From JBCCZC01 sp039188505 (GTDB lineage Bacteria; Pseudomonadota; Gammaproteobacteria; Xanthomonadales; SZUA-38), in assembly GCA_039188505.1 (NCBI GenBank), contig JBCCZC010000010.1:1-34284 (forward strand): a stretch of 34,284 nt of DNA, written 5' to 3'. Positions 17,634 to 26,057 of this stretch are shown piece after piece. Position numbers and translations under genes: made by a program. Positions within the stretch are counted from its first letter, which is position 1, and every line of letters starts with the position of its first letter. The notes beneath the pieces are model-generated. The model was not told where the DNA came from, did not search any database, and saw only the letters and a list, made by a program, of their open reading frames with translations.

Positions 17634-18022
17634 CCTACCAGGTGACCACCACCGTCATCGGCGTCCTGCTCGGATCGCTGATCCTCTACATGGTCCGCCG
17701 GGATCGCATGCACGGCCCCTACGCGTACTGGTGGCTCACCGTTGCCGGCGCCACCATTGTGCTGGGCATTTTCCCGCGGTTGATCGACCGGGCGGCCGAG
17801 CTGACCGGCATCGCCTATCCGCCGACGCTGCTCTTCGCGGTCGCCATCGCGCTGATCCTCTTGAAGATGCTGCGCTCGGACGTCGAGATCTCGCGCCACG
17901 AACGGCGCATCCGTCGCCTCGCCCAGCACATCGCGATCGTCAGCGATGAGAACCGTCGGCTCCGCGAGCAGCTCGAGCAGCAGACCGACCCCGGCGAGCG
18001 GCTGCGCACCGGCTCCGACTGA
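17630..18022 (+). CDS. DUF2304 membrane protein
   Basis: A 130-residue small membrane protein starting at GTG 17630, overlapping the GT2 stop as GTGA. It has about three hydrophobic helices (TTTVIGVLLGSLILYMV, WWLTVAGATIVLGIFP, PPTLLFAVAIALILL) and then a charged, coiled-coil-prone tail (EISRHERRIRRLAQHIAIV and onward) of about 45 residues facing the cytoplasm. DUF2304 proteins are regularly encoded beside GT2 enzymes of the polyprenol type and are thought to act as their membrane partners; that role is an inference from context. The frame continues upstream inside GT2 but only as an out-of-frame shadow. Confidence 0.85.
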   Translation: MTYQVTTTVIGVLLGSLILYMVRRDRMHGPYAYWWLTVAGATIVLGIFPRLIDRAAELTGIAYPPTLLFAVAIALILLKMLRSDVEISRHERRIRRLAQHIAIVSDENRRLREQLEQQTDPGERLRTGSD

Positions 18023-18034
18023 TCCCGCCGCGCG

Positions 18035-19177
18035 ATGCGCGTCCTCCACGTGGGCAAGTACTACCCACCCGTAGCGGGTGGCGTGGAGGTATTCACGGCC
18101 GATCTCTGCCGCGCCCAGGTCCGGCGCGGGCACGCGGTCCAGGCGCTCGTTCATGATCGCGAGGCTGGCCAGCAGGACGACGCCGGCGTCGAGGTGGTGC
18201 GGGCGGCCGTTTTGGGGGAACTGCTGTTCACGCCGGTCAGCCCGGGATTCCGGGGTGCGCTCAGCCGCGCGATTGGAGATTTCCGTCCGGACGTGATCCA
18301 TGCGCACGTGCCGAACCCCTCGGCCCTGTGGCTCCTGACGCTACCGGCGGCACGCGCGATTCCCTGCGTCCTCCACTGGCACTCGGACATCGTCGCATCG
18401 ACGCTGGATCGTCGGCTGGCGCTCGCCTATCGCGCCTACCGCCCCTTCGAGCGCCGCCTGCTTGCCCGGTCGAGCCGGGTTATCGCCACCTCGCCGCCGT
18501 ACCTGGAGTCCTCGGCAGAGCTGGCGCCGTATCGGGAGCGCTGTCGGGTCGTGCCGCTCGGCATCGACATCGACCGCTTTGCGATGGACGCGCAGGTCGC
18601 GCCAAGCTGGCCCGGATCCGGCACGCGACGCGTGCTCGCGGTGGGGCGGCTCACCTACTACAAGGGCTTCGACCGGCTCGTCGAGGCCGTGTCCCGGATC
18701 GATGCGTCCCTGGTCATCGTTGGCGGCGGCGCGGACGAAGCCGCGCTCCGGGCGCTCGCCCGTGAGCACGGCTGCGAGGACCGCGTGCGCATCGTGGCGC
18801 AGGCGGACGACAGCGAGCGTGACGCCTGGCTGGCCAGCTGCGACGTGCTCTGCCAGCCATCCCTGGAGCGCACCGAGGCCTTCGGCGTGGTGCTGCTGGA
18901 GGCCTTCGCCTTCGGCAAGCCCGTGGTCGCAAGCGACCTCGAGGGCTCCGGTGCGCCCTGGGTCGTCGAAGCCTGCGGCGGCGGACTGCTCGCCCCGACC
19001 GGCGACGTCGCCGCCCTCGCAGGACGACTCGATGAGCTGCTCGCAGCACCCGACCGGGCCGCCGCGTTCGGCGCTGCGGGCCGCGCCACCCTCCGAGAGC
19101 GATTCACGATCGATGCGGTCGCCGCGGCCGTGGACGCGGTTTACGCCGAGTGCGTCGGCGCCTCACCTTCGACGTAG
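18035..19177 (+). CDS. GT4 family glycosyltransferase (GT-B fold)
   Basis: A 380-residue retaining glycosyltransferase of family GT4. The N-terminal domain starts with MRVLHVGKYYPPVAGGVE and includes VIHAHVPNP. The C-terminal donor domain has VGRLTYYKGFDRLVEA and the E-x7-E motif in EAFGVVLLEAFAFGKPVVAS. It would add a sugar from a nucleotide donor to a glycan, probably in the cytoplasm at the membrane. It follows DUF2304 by 12 bases and is likely in the same operon. Its 3' end overlaps the convergent GT-C-like gene by 37 bases (19141-19177). Confidence 0.93.
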   Translation: MRVLHVGKYYPPVAGGVEVFTADLCRAQVRRGHAVQALVHDREAGQQDDAGVEVVRAAVLGELLFTPVSPGFRGALSRAIGDFRPDVIHAHVPNPSALWLLTLPAARAIPCVLHWHSDIVASTLDRRLALAYRAYRPFERRLLARSSRVIATSPPYLESSAELAPYRERCRVVPLGIDIDRFAMDAQVAPSWPGSGTRRVLAVGRLTYYKGFDRLVEAVSRIDASLVIVGGGADEAALRALAREHGCEDRVRIVAQADDSERDAWLASCDVLCQPSLERTEAFGVVLLEAFAFGKPVVASDLEGSGAPWVVEACGGGLLAPTGDVAALAGRLDELLAAPDRAAAFGAAGRATLRERFTIDAVAAAVDAVYAECVGASPST

Positions 19178-20553
19178 AGCGCGGCCACAAGCCAGAGGAA
19201 CGCGGGCAGCACGTGCAGCGTCAGGCGATTCGAGGCCGTGAGGTCCTCGGCCCAATAGCCCGCCTCGGTGAAGTTGAAGAGGACGAAGAGAAAACCGAGC
19301 GCTGCCATGACGAACCCACGCGCGAAGCCACGGGTCGGGCTTGGCGCCGCCGCGAGCAGCGCCAGCGGCACGGCCAGCGCGAGCAAGGCGCCCAGCACGT
19401 GCCAGTTCGGGTACATGAACAGCGCGCCGGCAAAGAAACCCAGCCGATTTTCGAACACCAGCTCCGCGCGCCCCAGCCCCGGCAGGTCGATGAGATCCGG
19501 TCGGAGTACGAATGGCTGGCCGAACAGCGAGAGTTCGAAACCACCCAGCGCGAACCACAACAGCAGCAGGCCGGTACCCGTCGCCAGCGCCACGAGCCGC
19601 GCTCGGTCCGAGAGCAAGCCCAGCGCCGCGCAAGCGGCGAGGATCAGCGCCCAGACCACGCCCTCGACCTTGGTCAGCGCCAGCGCAGCGGCGAAGCCGA
19701 GGGCCAGCAGCAGCGGCCCGGTCCGGCCGGTGCGCAGCCAGGTCACCGTGAAGCCCGTTGCGAACAGGAGCTGCGCGGCGATCCACAGATCCATGTACCC
19801 CGGCAGCGCCCCGTGGGTCGCCGGGAACGGCGCAAGGGCAAGTAGCAGCGCAACCGTAGCGGCGACGGACCAGGTCGCCCCGGCGAGGCGCAGCAGGCCC
19901 AGGCACCCGACGATGAGCGCGGCCCAGGCGCCGGCCCAGACCAGGTGGCCCAGCGCCGGGTCCCAGCGATCGAGGAGCGCAAAGTGCCAGAGCTGGAAAC
20001 GGCCGAGGAGTTCCGGATAGTGGTGCCCGGGAACCGTGTGGACCCCCGGATCATTCGCTGCGAGCCAGGCGGGAACGTCGACGAATTCGACCGCGGGAGA
20101 GACGGCAAACCAGACCTGCGGGCGCACGGCCCACACCTTCCAGGCATCCCATCCGAGCAGGGGCCGTTGGATGATCTCACCGATCATCCAGTAGCCATTG
20201 AGCGCGACGATCACACCAACCGTGCCCAGGCCCGCCAGAGTCCAGAAGCCGACCGGACGCTCGAATCTGCGGGTCACGGCGGCCGCAGCACGATCCTGCC
20301 GTAGCCGGAGCACCGCGGCCGCGATGGTCAGCGCAACGAGCACGCAGGCGGTCACGGTGGCTCCACCGAGCGGCGTCAGCCCGGCGCCCAGGCGCATCAC
20401 GATACCCGCGAGCGCAGCGCCCAGCACCAGGCCTGCCCCTGCGGCGAGCAGCGCGGTCCCGCGAGAGCGCGCGGGCAGCAGCGCGACGACGACGCCCGCT
20501 CCCGCAACCCACGGCAGCCCCAGAGCAAGGAGCGTGAGCGCGATGTCACCCAT
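19141..20553 (-). CDS. GT-C-like polytopic membrane protein
   Basis: A 470-residue protein with roughly ten or more membrane helices. Between the third and fourth helices it has a large periplasmic loop with GWDAWKVWAVRPQVWF and then HHYPELL, resembling the conserved W-D-A-W-x-x-W and D/H-Y-P-x-L motifs of a GT-C-like family found with polysaccharide genes; Asp in GWDAW is the probable catalytic or metal residue. Such enzymes use lipid-linked sugar donors on the outer face of the membrane. The start ATG at 20553 overlaps the preceding stop by one base (TGATG). Its 3' end overlaps the convergent GT4 gene. Exact function is unknown. Confidence 0.82.
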   Translation of the reverse strand: MGDIALTLLALGLPWVAGAGVVVALLPARSRGTALLAAGAGLVLGAALAGIVMRLGAGLTPLGGATVTACVLVALTIAAAVLRLRQDRAAAAVTRRFERPVGFWTLAGLGTVGVIVALNGYWMIGEIIQRPLLGWDAWKVWAVRPQVWFAVSPAVEFVDVPAWLAANDPGVHTVPGHHYPELLGRFQLWHFALLDRWDPALGHLVWAGAWAALIVGCLGLLRLAGATWSVAATVALLLALAPFPATHGALPGYMDLWIAAQLLFATGFTVTWLRTGRTGPLLLALGFAAALALTKVEGVVWALILAACAALGLLSDRARLVALATGTGLLLLWFALGGFELSLFGQPFVLRPDLIDLPGLGRAELVFENRLGFFAGALFMYPNWHVLGALLALAVPLALLAAAPSPTRGFARGFVMAALGFLFVLFNFTEAGYWAEDLTASNRLTLHVLPAFLWLVAALYVEGEAPTHSA

Positions 20554-21740
20554 CAGCGCACCGCCAGGAGAGCGGTGGCGCCCTCCTGCCAGAGTATCTC
20601 GACGCGAACGGCGTCGGCCCGCCGCGGGAATCGTCCGGCGAGAGCCCGGCTTACGCCAGCCGCATCATCGTGGAGCAGGATCCGATCCCCGGTCTGCAGC
20701 CAGACCGGTTCGGGAATCTGAGGTAGCACGTTGCGAGGACGCAGAAACCACGTCAGCCGGAAGCGCGTGAGCTCGTCGCCGGCGCGCACGAAGATGCGCT
20801 GGTCGGCGCTGGTTTCCTCGCGTACGCGTGCCGCCAGGCGGGCCAGGTCGGCGTCATAGAGTCGCAGGCGGCGCTCGGCAGGGGGCGTGTCCCCGAAGAT
20901 CTCGGCGGTCGCGGCGCGCTGCCAGCCGAAGCTCGACAGCCAATGGAGCTGGGAAACGAGCGCCAGCGGGATCGCCAGGACGGCGAGACGCGCGACCAGC
21001 GGGCGCCACCCGCGGCAGGGAAACAGCAGTGCGAACAGGACACCGCCGACGGCCCACAGCCCGACGAGCACGGGGGTTAGGGGCACGGTCTCGAGCAGGT
21101 CCACGTGTCGACCGAGGCTGTGCAGGGAGCGGTAGTTCCACGGGTCGACACCCGACCAGGAGGTGCCGAGCGCCTGGCGCCGGGCAGCCGGGCTGTCAGG
21201 CTCGAGGCGAAGTTCGCGCACAGTCACCGGCTGGTCGAGGGACAGCGCCGTCCCCGCGGGCGCCTGCGGGTAGAGGTAGAGCGCGAGTTCCCGCAGGTCG
21301 CCGCGCCAGCTGGGATTCGACGGTAGGTAATAGGTCTGGGTCGTTCCGCGGGGTACCTGCAGCCGGGCCAGGGCCGAGTTCTCTTCCGAATCGCCCCGCC
21401 AGCCGACGAGCAGCACATAGTTGGGCGGAAAGTCGTCGAGCCTCACGCGCAGCACGGGGTGCGTGGCCGCGTCCACGGGCGCCCCGAAGGTGCAGAGCAG
21501 CAGCGCCTCCGCGCCCGGCGACAGGGCGTCGAGGACGAAACCCTCAGGCAGCGTTCGTCCCTGCCCCGATGCCGGCACCAGGCCGGGCACGCAGGAGACG
21601 TCCACCACGCCCTCGGTCTCGGCCGCGGGCCCGAGGCGTAGGCCGAGGACCACGACCAGCAGGACCGCAGCGCCCAATAGCAGCGTCGAACCGATGGCCA
21701 CGCGAGCCGCGAGCCCCGGGCGAGCGACGGTCAGCGCCAC
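20553..21740 (-). CDS. Hypothetical membrane protein, partner of the GT-C-like protein
   Basis: A 395-residue protein not recognised. An N-terminal helix (about residues 12-34) is followed by a beta-rich extracytoplasmic domain of about 180 residues with SCVPG and LLCTFGAP cysteines and WNYRSLHSLGRH. Two further helices (about residues 218-262) precede a C-terminal domain of about 130 residues containing LYDADLARLAARVREE and RFRLTWFLRPRNVLPQ. The start is GTG at 21740. The stop overlaps the next start as TGATG, so it is tightly coupled to the GT-C-like protein and may form a complex with it. A role in outer-face glycan assembly is an inference from context only. Confidence 0.78.
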   Translation of the reverse strand: MALTVARPGLAARVAIGSTLLLGAAVLLVVVLGLRLGPAAETEGVVDVSCVPGLVPASGQGRTLPEGFVLDALSPGAEALLLCTFGAPVDAATHPVLRVRLDDFPPNYVLLVGWRGDSEENSALARLQVPRGTTQTYYLPSNPSWRGDLRELALYLYPQAPAGTALSLDQPVTVRELRLEPDSPAARRQALGTSWSGVDPWNYRSLHSLGRHVDLLETVPLTPVLVGLWAVGGVLFALLFPCRGWRPLVARLAVLAIPLALVSQLHWLSSFGWQRAATAEIFGDTPPAERRLRLYDADLARLAARVREETSADQRIFVRAGDELTRFRLTWFLRPRNVLPQIPEPVWLQTGDRILLHDDAAGVSRALAGRFPRRADAVRVEILWQEGATALLAVR

Positions 21741-21800
21741 GGCGATGCGCCCTCGCGCCGGCGGACCGGGGTCGAGGCTGATCGACGGATCATCGGCCGA

Positions 21801-22604
21801 TCACCCGGACGCTGCCGCGTCCGGCTGGGCCAGCAGTGCGTCCAGCTCGCGATCCGTGAATCCCGCGCGCAGCCGCGCCGGCCGGTTCAACGGCGGCTGG
21901 ATCCGACTGCCGGCTTCCGCGAGCAGTCGCAGGAAGGTCGGCTGCGGCTCGAGACCGCGCTCGGCGCACAGGTGCTCGAACCAGCGCGTGCCGATCGCAA
22001 CGTGGCGTTCCTCCTCGCGCAGGATCACGCGTAGCAGATCCGCCGAGGTCGCATCACCCGCCCCCACCAGCCGCTCGATCATCCCCGGGCTGACGTCGAG
22101 GCCCCGGGCTTCCAGGACGCGGGGCACGAGCGCCATACGCGCGAGCGCATCGTCAGCCGTCTTGCAGGCCATCTCCCACAGACCGTTGTGCGCGGGCAGC
22201 TCACCGTAGGCCGAGCCCAGCGCCACCAGCCGGCCGGCAATCATGTCGAAGTGTCGGGCCTCGTCGACGGCGACGGAGACCCAATCGCCATAGAACTCAT
22301 CGGGCATGCCCCGAAAACGGTAGACGGCATCGAGCGCAAGATTGATGGCGTTGAACTCGATATGGGCGACGGCGTGCAGCAGCGCGCAGCGGCCCGCCGA
22401 TGAGCCCAGGGACCGCCGGGCGAGCTTCGAGGGATGCACCAGCGCGGGCCGATCCGGCCGACCCGGCGCGGCGAGGGGCTCGGCCCGCGCGGGATGGGCG
22501 CGCTGGAGTCGGCCCGCCGCAAGGTCGGCAGCCAGGGTGTCGACGCGGGTCCGCTTGGCGGCGGGGGCCCGCGTCATGAGCGCGGCGAATGCCGCGCCCT
22601 GCAC
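21801..22604 (-). CDS. DUF455 ferritin-like protein
   Basis: A 267-residue DUF455 protein with a ferritin-like four-helix core. Potential di-iron ligands are seen in HIEFNAINLALD, DEARHFDMI and REEERHVAIG (two E-x-x-H motifs plus helix-1 Glu and His). The reaction of DUF455 proteins is not established. The start is uncertain: family similarity begins before MTRAPAAK, so a non-ATG start is needed. GTG at 22604 (GGGGAG just upstream) is used here; TTG at 22622 is two bases after the icd stop with AAGG seven bases upstream and is equally plausible; ATG at 22577 would truncate the domain. It follows icd closely and is probably co-transcribed. Confidence 0.85.
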   Translation of the reverse strand: MQGAAFAALMTRAPAAKRTRVDTLAADLAAGRLQRAHPARAEPLAAPGRPDRPALVHPSKLARRSLGSSAGRCALLHAVAHIEFNAINLALDAVYRFRGMPDEFYGDWVSVAVDEARHFDMIAGRLVALGSAYGELPAHNGLWEMACKTADDALARMALVPRVLEARGLDVSPGMIERLVGAGDATSADLLRVILREEERHVAIGTRWFEHLCAERGLEPQPTFLRLLAEAGSRIQPPLNRPARLRAGFTDRELDALLAQPDAAASG

Positions 22605-22624
22605 CGTCTCCCCGTGCCGCAAGC

Positions 22625-23878
22625 TCAGGCCTTCTGGATCTCGGCGATGAGCGCGTCGGCGAAGCCGGAAGTCGACACTTCGGTCGAACCCTCCATCTGC
22701 CGGGCGAAATCGTACGTCACGACCTTCTGGTCGATGACGCGCGGGTACACCGCATTGATGACGTCGGCCACCTCGTTCCAGCCGATGTGCTCGAACATCA
22801 TCACCCCGGACAGCAGCAGCGAGCTCGGGTTGACCTTGTCCTGGTTGGCGTACTTCGGCGCCGTGCCGTGGGTCGCCTCGAAGACCGCCACGTGGTCCGC
22901 GATGTTCGCGCCCGGCGCGATGCCGATCCCGCCCACTTCCGCCGCGAGCGCGTCGGAGAGGTAGTCGCCATTCAGGTTCATCGTCGCGATGACGTCGAAC
23001 TCGGCCGGACGCAGCTGCATCAGCTGGAACATGATGTCGGCGATCCGGTCCTTGATGACGATCTTGCCCTCCGGGCGCTTGCCGTCGTACTCGTCCCAGA
23101 GTTCGTCCTCGGTGATCGTGACGTCGCCGAACTCTTCCTTCGCGAGTTCGTAGCCCCAGTTCCGGAAGGCGCCTTCCGTGAACTTCATGATGTTGCCCTT
23201 GTGCACGAGGGTCACACTTTCGCGATTGCGGTCGATCGCGTACTGGATCGCCTTGCGCACGAGGCGCTTGGTACCGAAGGGGCTGATCGGCTTGACGCCG
23301 ATGCCCGCGCCCTCGAAGAAGCTCGCGCCCATCTCCTCGCGCAGGAACTTCGCGAGCTTCTCGTTCTCTTCGGTCCCGGCCTGGTATTCGATGCCGCAAT
23401 AGACGTCCTCGGTGTTCTCCCGGAAGATCGTGACGTCGACCTCCTCCGGCTTGCGCAGCGGCGACGGCACACCGTCGTAGTAACGCACGGGACGCACGCA
23501 GGCATACAGATCGAGCGTCTGGCGCAGGGAGACGTTCAGCGAACGGAAGCCGCCGCCGACCGGCGTGGTCAGCGGTCCCTTGATGGCGACGACCAGGTCG
23601 CGGATCGCATCGAGGGTCTCACTCGGGAAGTAGTCCCCGTCGTAGATGCCGGCCGCCTTCTCGCCAAGGAACAGCTCCGCCCAGTGCACCTTGCGCTGAC
23701 CGCCATACGCCTTCTCGACCGCGGCATCCCACACGCGCAGCGACGCGTTGGTGATGTCGGGCCCGATCCCGTCACCCTCGATGTAGCCGAGGATCGGGTT
23801 GTCGGTGACCACGAGTTTGTCGTCCGCGATGCAGATCTTGTCGCCCGTCTCGGGGATGCGGATGTGCTGGTATGACAT
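22625..23878 (-). CDS. icd: Isocitrate dehydrogenase (NADP+)
   Basis: A 417-residue prokaryotic-type Icd that oxidises isocitrate to 2-oxoglutarate and CO2 in the TCA cycle. Seen: the substrate loop RSLNVSLRQ, whose first Ser corresponds to E. coli Ser113 that AceK phosphorylates; IFRENTEDVY; the metal-binding segment with NGDYLSD; and HGTAPKYANQDKVNP, whose Lys-Tyr (E. coli 344-345) together with Tyr and Arg in VTYDFARQ indicates NADP rather than NAD. Length equals E. coli Icd plus one. The start has AGGAGAG about seven bases upstream. It follows purF after 72 bases containing small hairpins. Confidence 0.97.
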   Translation of the reverse strand: MSYQHIRIPETGDKICIADDKLVVTDNPILGYIEGDGIGPDITNASLRVWDAAVEKAYGGQRKVHWAELFLGEKAAGIYDGDYFPSETLDAIRDLVVAIKGPLTTPVGGGFRSLNVSLRQTLDLYACVRPVRYYDGVPSPLRKPEEVDVTIFRENTEDVYCGIEYQAGTEENEKLAKFLREEMGASFFEGAGIGVKPISPFGTKRLVRKAIQYAIDRNRESVTLVHKGNIMKFTEGAFRNWGYELAKEEFGDVTITEDELWDEYDGKRPEGKIVIKDRIADIMFQLMQLRPAEFDVIATMNLNGDYLSDALAAEVGGIGIAPGANIADHVAVFEATHGTAPKYANQDKVNPSSLLLSGVMMFEHIGWNEVADVINAVYPRVIDQKVVTYDFARQMEGSTEVSTSGFADALIAEIQKA

Positions 23879-23907
23879 GGGTGTCTCTCTCCTGAGAAAA
23901 TCGTCAA

Positions 23908-23932
23908 GGTCGGTCCCGACCGCTGCGGCGGT
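23908..23932 (-). other. Two mutually exclusive hairpins between purF and icd
   Basis: GGTCG-GTCC-CGACC (23908-23921) and ACCGC-TGCG-GCGGT (23919-23932) share three bases, so only one can form at a time in the transcript entering icd. Neither is followed by a T-tract. They may be chance in GC-rich DNA or may act as a weak attenuator. Confidence 0.3.
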
Positions 23933-23950
23933 CGCGGCGCGAATCGTGCG

Positions 23951-25438
23951 TCAGGCCACGCTGCGGTGGCGACGCTGCTCCGCCTTCTTCGTGTCCGAGC
24001 GGTCGCGCTCGAGCTGGCGGATGTACTCTTCGGAAACCCCGGTAACGTACTCGCCCGAGAAGCAGGACGTGTCGAACCGTTCGATACCCGGGTTACCCTC
24101 GGCGCAGGCTGCGATCAGATCGTCGAGCTCCTGGTAGATCAAGCGGTCAGCACCGAGTTCGGCCTCGATCTCGGCCTCGGTCCGGCCGTGACCGATGAGT
24201 TCGGCTGCCGCCGGCATGTCGATCCCATAGACGTTGGCGAAGCGGACGGGCGGCGCCGCCGAGGCCACGTAGACCTTCCGCGCTCCGGCGTCGCGTGCCA
24301 TCTGGATGATCTGCTTCGACGTCGTGCCCCGGACGATCGAGTCGTCGATGAGGAGCACGTTCTTGTTGCGGAATTCGAGATCGACCACGTTCAGCTTGCG
24401 GCGCACGGATTTCACCCGTTCCTTCTGCCCCGGCATGATGAACGTCCTGCCGATGTAGCGATTCTTGATGAAGCCCTCGCGGTACTTCACGCCAAGCTGG
24501 TGCGCCATCGGTAGTGCCGCCGTCCGCGACGTGTCCGGCACCGGGATGACGACGTCGATGTCGTGGTCAGGCCACTCGCGCAGGATCTTTGCCGCGAGGC
24601 GTTCGCCCATGCGCAGGCGTGCCTTGTAGACGGAGATGTCGTCGAGCATCGAGTCCGGCCGGGCGAAATACACGAGTTCGAAGATGCAGGGCGAGAACGG
24701 CCGCGGCTCGCAGCATTGCTCGCAGTGCACTTCGCCGTCGTCGGTGATGTAGATCGCCTCGCCGGGCTGGACATCGCGGACCAGGCGATAGCCCAGCACA
24801 TCGAGGGCGACGCTCTCCGACGCGATCGCGTACTCGGTCCCCTCATCGGTCTCGCGCACGCCGTAGACGAGCGGCCGGATGCCGTTCGGATCACGGAAGC
24901 CGATGACCCCGTACCCCGGCACCAGCGCCACCGTGGCGTAGCCGCCGTTCACGCGCTCGTGCAGCCGGCGGACGGCTTCGAAGACGTCGGCCGGCTTGAG
25001 CTCCATGGTCGACAGCACCTGGAGTTCGTGCGCCAGGATGTTCAAGAGCACTTCCGAATCGGAACTCGTGTTCAGGTGACGACGATCGGACACGAACAGC
25101 TCCCGCTGAAGCTGCCGGGTGTTCACGAGGTTGCCGTTGTGAGCCAGGGCGATGCCGAAGGGCGAATTGACGTAGAGCGGCTGCGCCTCCTGCGAGGAAT
25201 CGCTCCCCGCCGTCGGATAGCGGCAGTGGCCGATACCGACCTTACCGATCAGGCGCGCCATGTGCTCGGCCTCGAAGACATCCCGCACGAGACCGTTGCT
25301 CTTGTGGAGGAACAACCGATGCCCGTCGCAGGTCGCCATACCGGCGGCGTCCTGGCCGCGGTGCTGCATGACCGTCAGGGCCTCGTAGATGTCCGGTCCG
25401 ACCGGGCTCTTGCCAACGATTCCGACTACACCGCACAT
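23951..25438 (-). CDS. purF: Amidophosphoribosyltransferase
   Basis: A 495-residue PurF, the first committed enzyme of purine synthesis (PRPP plus glutamine to phosphoribosylamine). The start at 25438 places the nucleophile Cys at residue 2 (MCGVVGIVG), as needed after removal of Met. The glutaminase domain (QHRGQDAAGM, NGNLVN) is followed by the phosphoribosyltransferase domain with the PRPP loop VLLIDDSIVRGTTSKQI. Earlier in-frame ATG codons give a low-quality extension without homology. cvpA lies 79 bases upstream, the classic cvpA-purF order. Confidence 0.97.
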   Translation of the reverse strand: MCGVVGIVGKSPVGPDIYEALTVMQHRGQDAAGMATCDGHRLFLHKSNGLVRDVFEAEHMARLIGKVGIGHCRYPTAGSDSSQEAQPLYVNSPFGIALAHNGNLVNTRQLQRELFVSDRRHLNTSSDSEVLLNILAHELQVLSTMELKPADVFEAVRRLHERVNGGYATVALVPGYGVIGFRDPNGIRPLVYGVRETDEGTEYAIASESVALDVLGYRLVRDVQPGEAIYITDDGEVHCEQCCEPRPFSPCIFELVYFARPDSMLDDISVYKARLRMGERLAAKILREWPDHDIDVVIPVPDTSRTAALPMAHQLGVKYREGFIKNRYIGRTFIMPGQKERVKSVRRKLNVVDLEFRNKNVLLIDDSIVRGTTSKQIIQMARDAGARKVYVASAAPPVRFANVYGIDMPAAAELIGHGRTEAEIEAELGADRLIYQELDDLIAACAEGNPGIERFDTSCFSGEYVTGVSEEYIRQLERDRSDTKKAEQRRHRSVA

Positions 25439-25517
25439 GGCTGGATCCGCTTTCCGGGGCGACCGGGCGTGCCGGCCTGAAAAGAACGGCACATGATGAC
25501 GGCGCGGGACCGAAAGC

Positions 25518-26057
25518 TCAAGTGGAGTCGGCCGTTTCGGGGCTCGAATCCGGGAGCGCCGGCAGGTTCTTGAAGTCGAAGTACTCACCCACTTCCGGCG
25601 GCATCGACTCGGTCGCCCATTCGGCCATGACCTGCAGCGTGGGCAGCAGCCTGGATTCGCCCCACCAGGGATCCTGGGGCAGCGGCGTCAGACCGGCGAG
25701 CAGCACGGCTGCGATGAGGAGGACGAGGGCCCGGCCCGCGCCGAAGAACAGACCCAGCATCCGATCCGTTCCGGTCAGGCCTGTCGACTCCACGAGCGCC
25801 TGCACGAGATAGTTGACGAGCGCGCCGAGGATGAGCGTCACCACGAGGAGCAGACCGAAGGCGATGGCGAGCCTGGCCGATGGCAGTTCGACCTGCGCCT
25901 CGAGCAGCATCGCGCCTTCGCCGCAGAACTGCCAGGCGACCCAGAAGGCCACGACCCACACGACCAGCCCCATGACTTCCTTGAGGAGGCCGCGGAAGGC
26001 CCCGATCACCATCGACAGCAGCATGATGCCGATGATCATGTAGTCGATCCAGTTCAT
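25518..26057 (-). CDS. cvpA: CvpA family membrane protein
   Basis: A 179-residue inner-membrane protein with four hydrophobic helices (MIIGIMLLSMVIGAFRG, GLVVWVVAFWVAW, AIAFGLLLVVTLILGALV, ALVLLIAAVLLAGL), the CvpA layout, plus the family FRGLLKEV segment after helix 1. CvpA was named from colicin V production in E. coli; its role concerns envelope homeostasis and is incompletely known. It overlaps the upstream dedD gene by ATGA (26054-26057) and precedes purF by 79 bases. Confidence 0.94.
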   Translation of the reverse strand: MNWIDYMIIGIMLLSMVIGAFRGLLKEVMGLVVWVVAFWVAWQFCGEGAMLLEAQVELPSARLAIAFGLLLVVTLILGALVNYLVQALVESTGLTGTDRMLGLFFGAGRALVLLIAAVLLAGLTPLPQDPWWGESRLLPTLQVMAEWATESMPPEVGEYFDFKNLPALPDSSPETADST

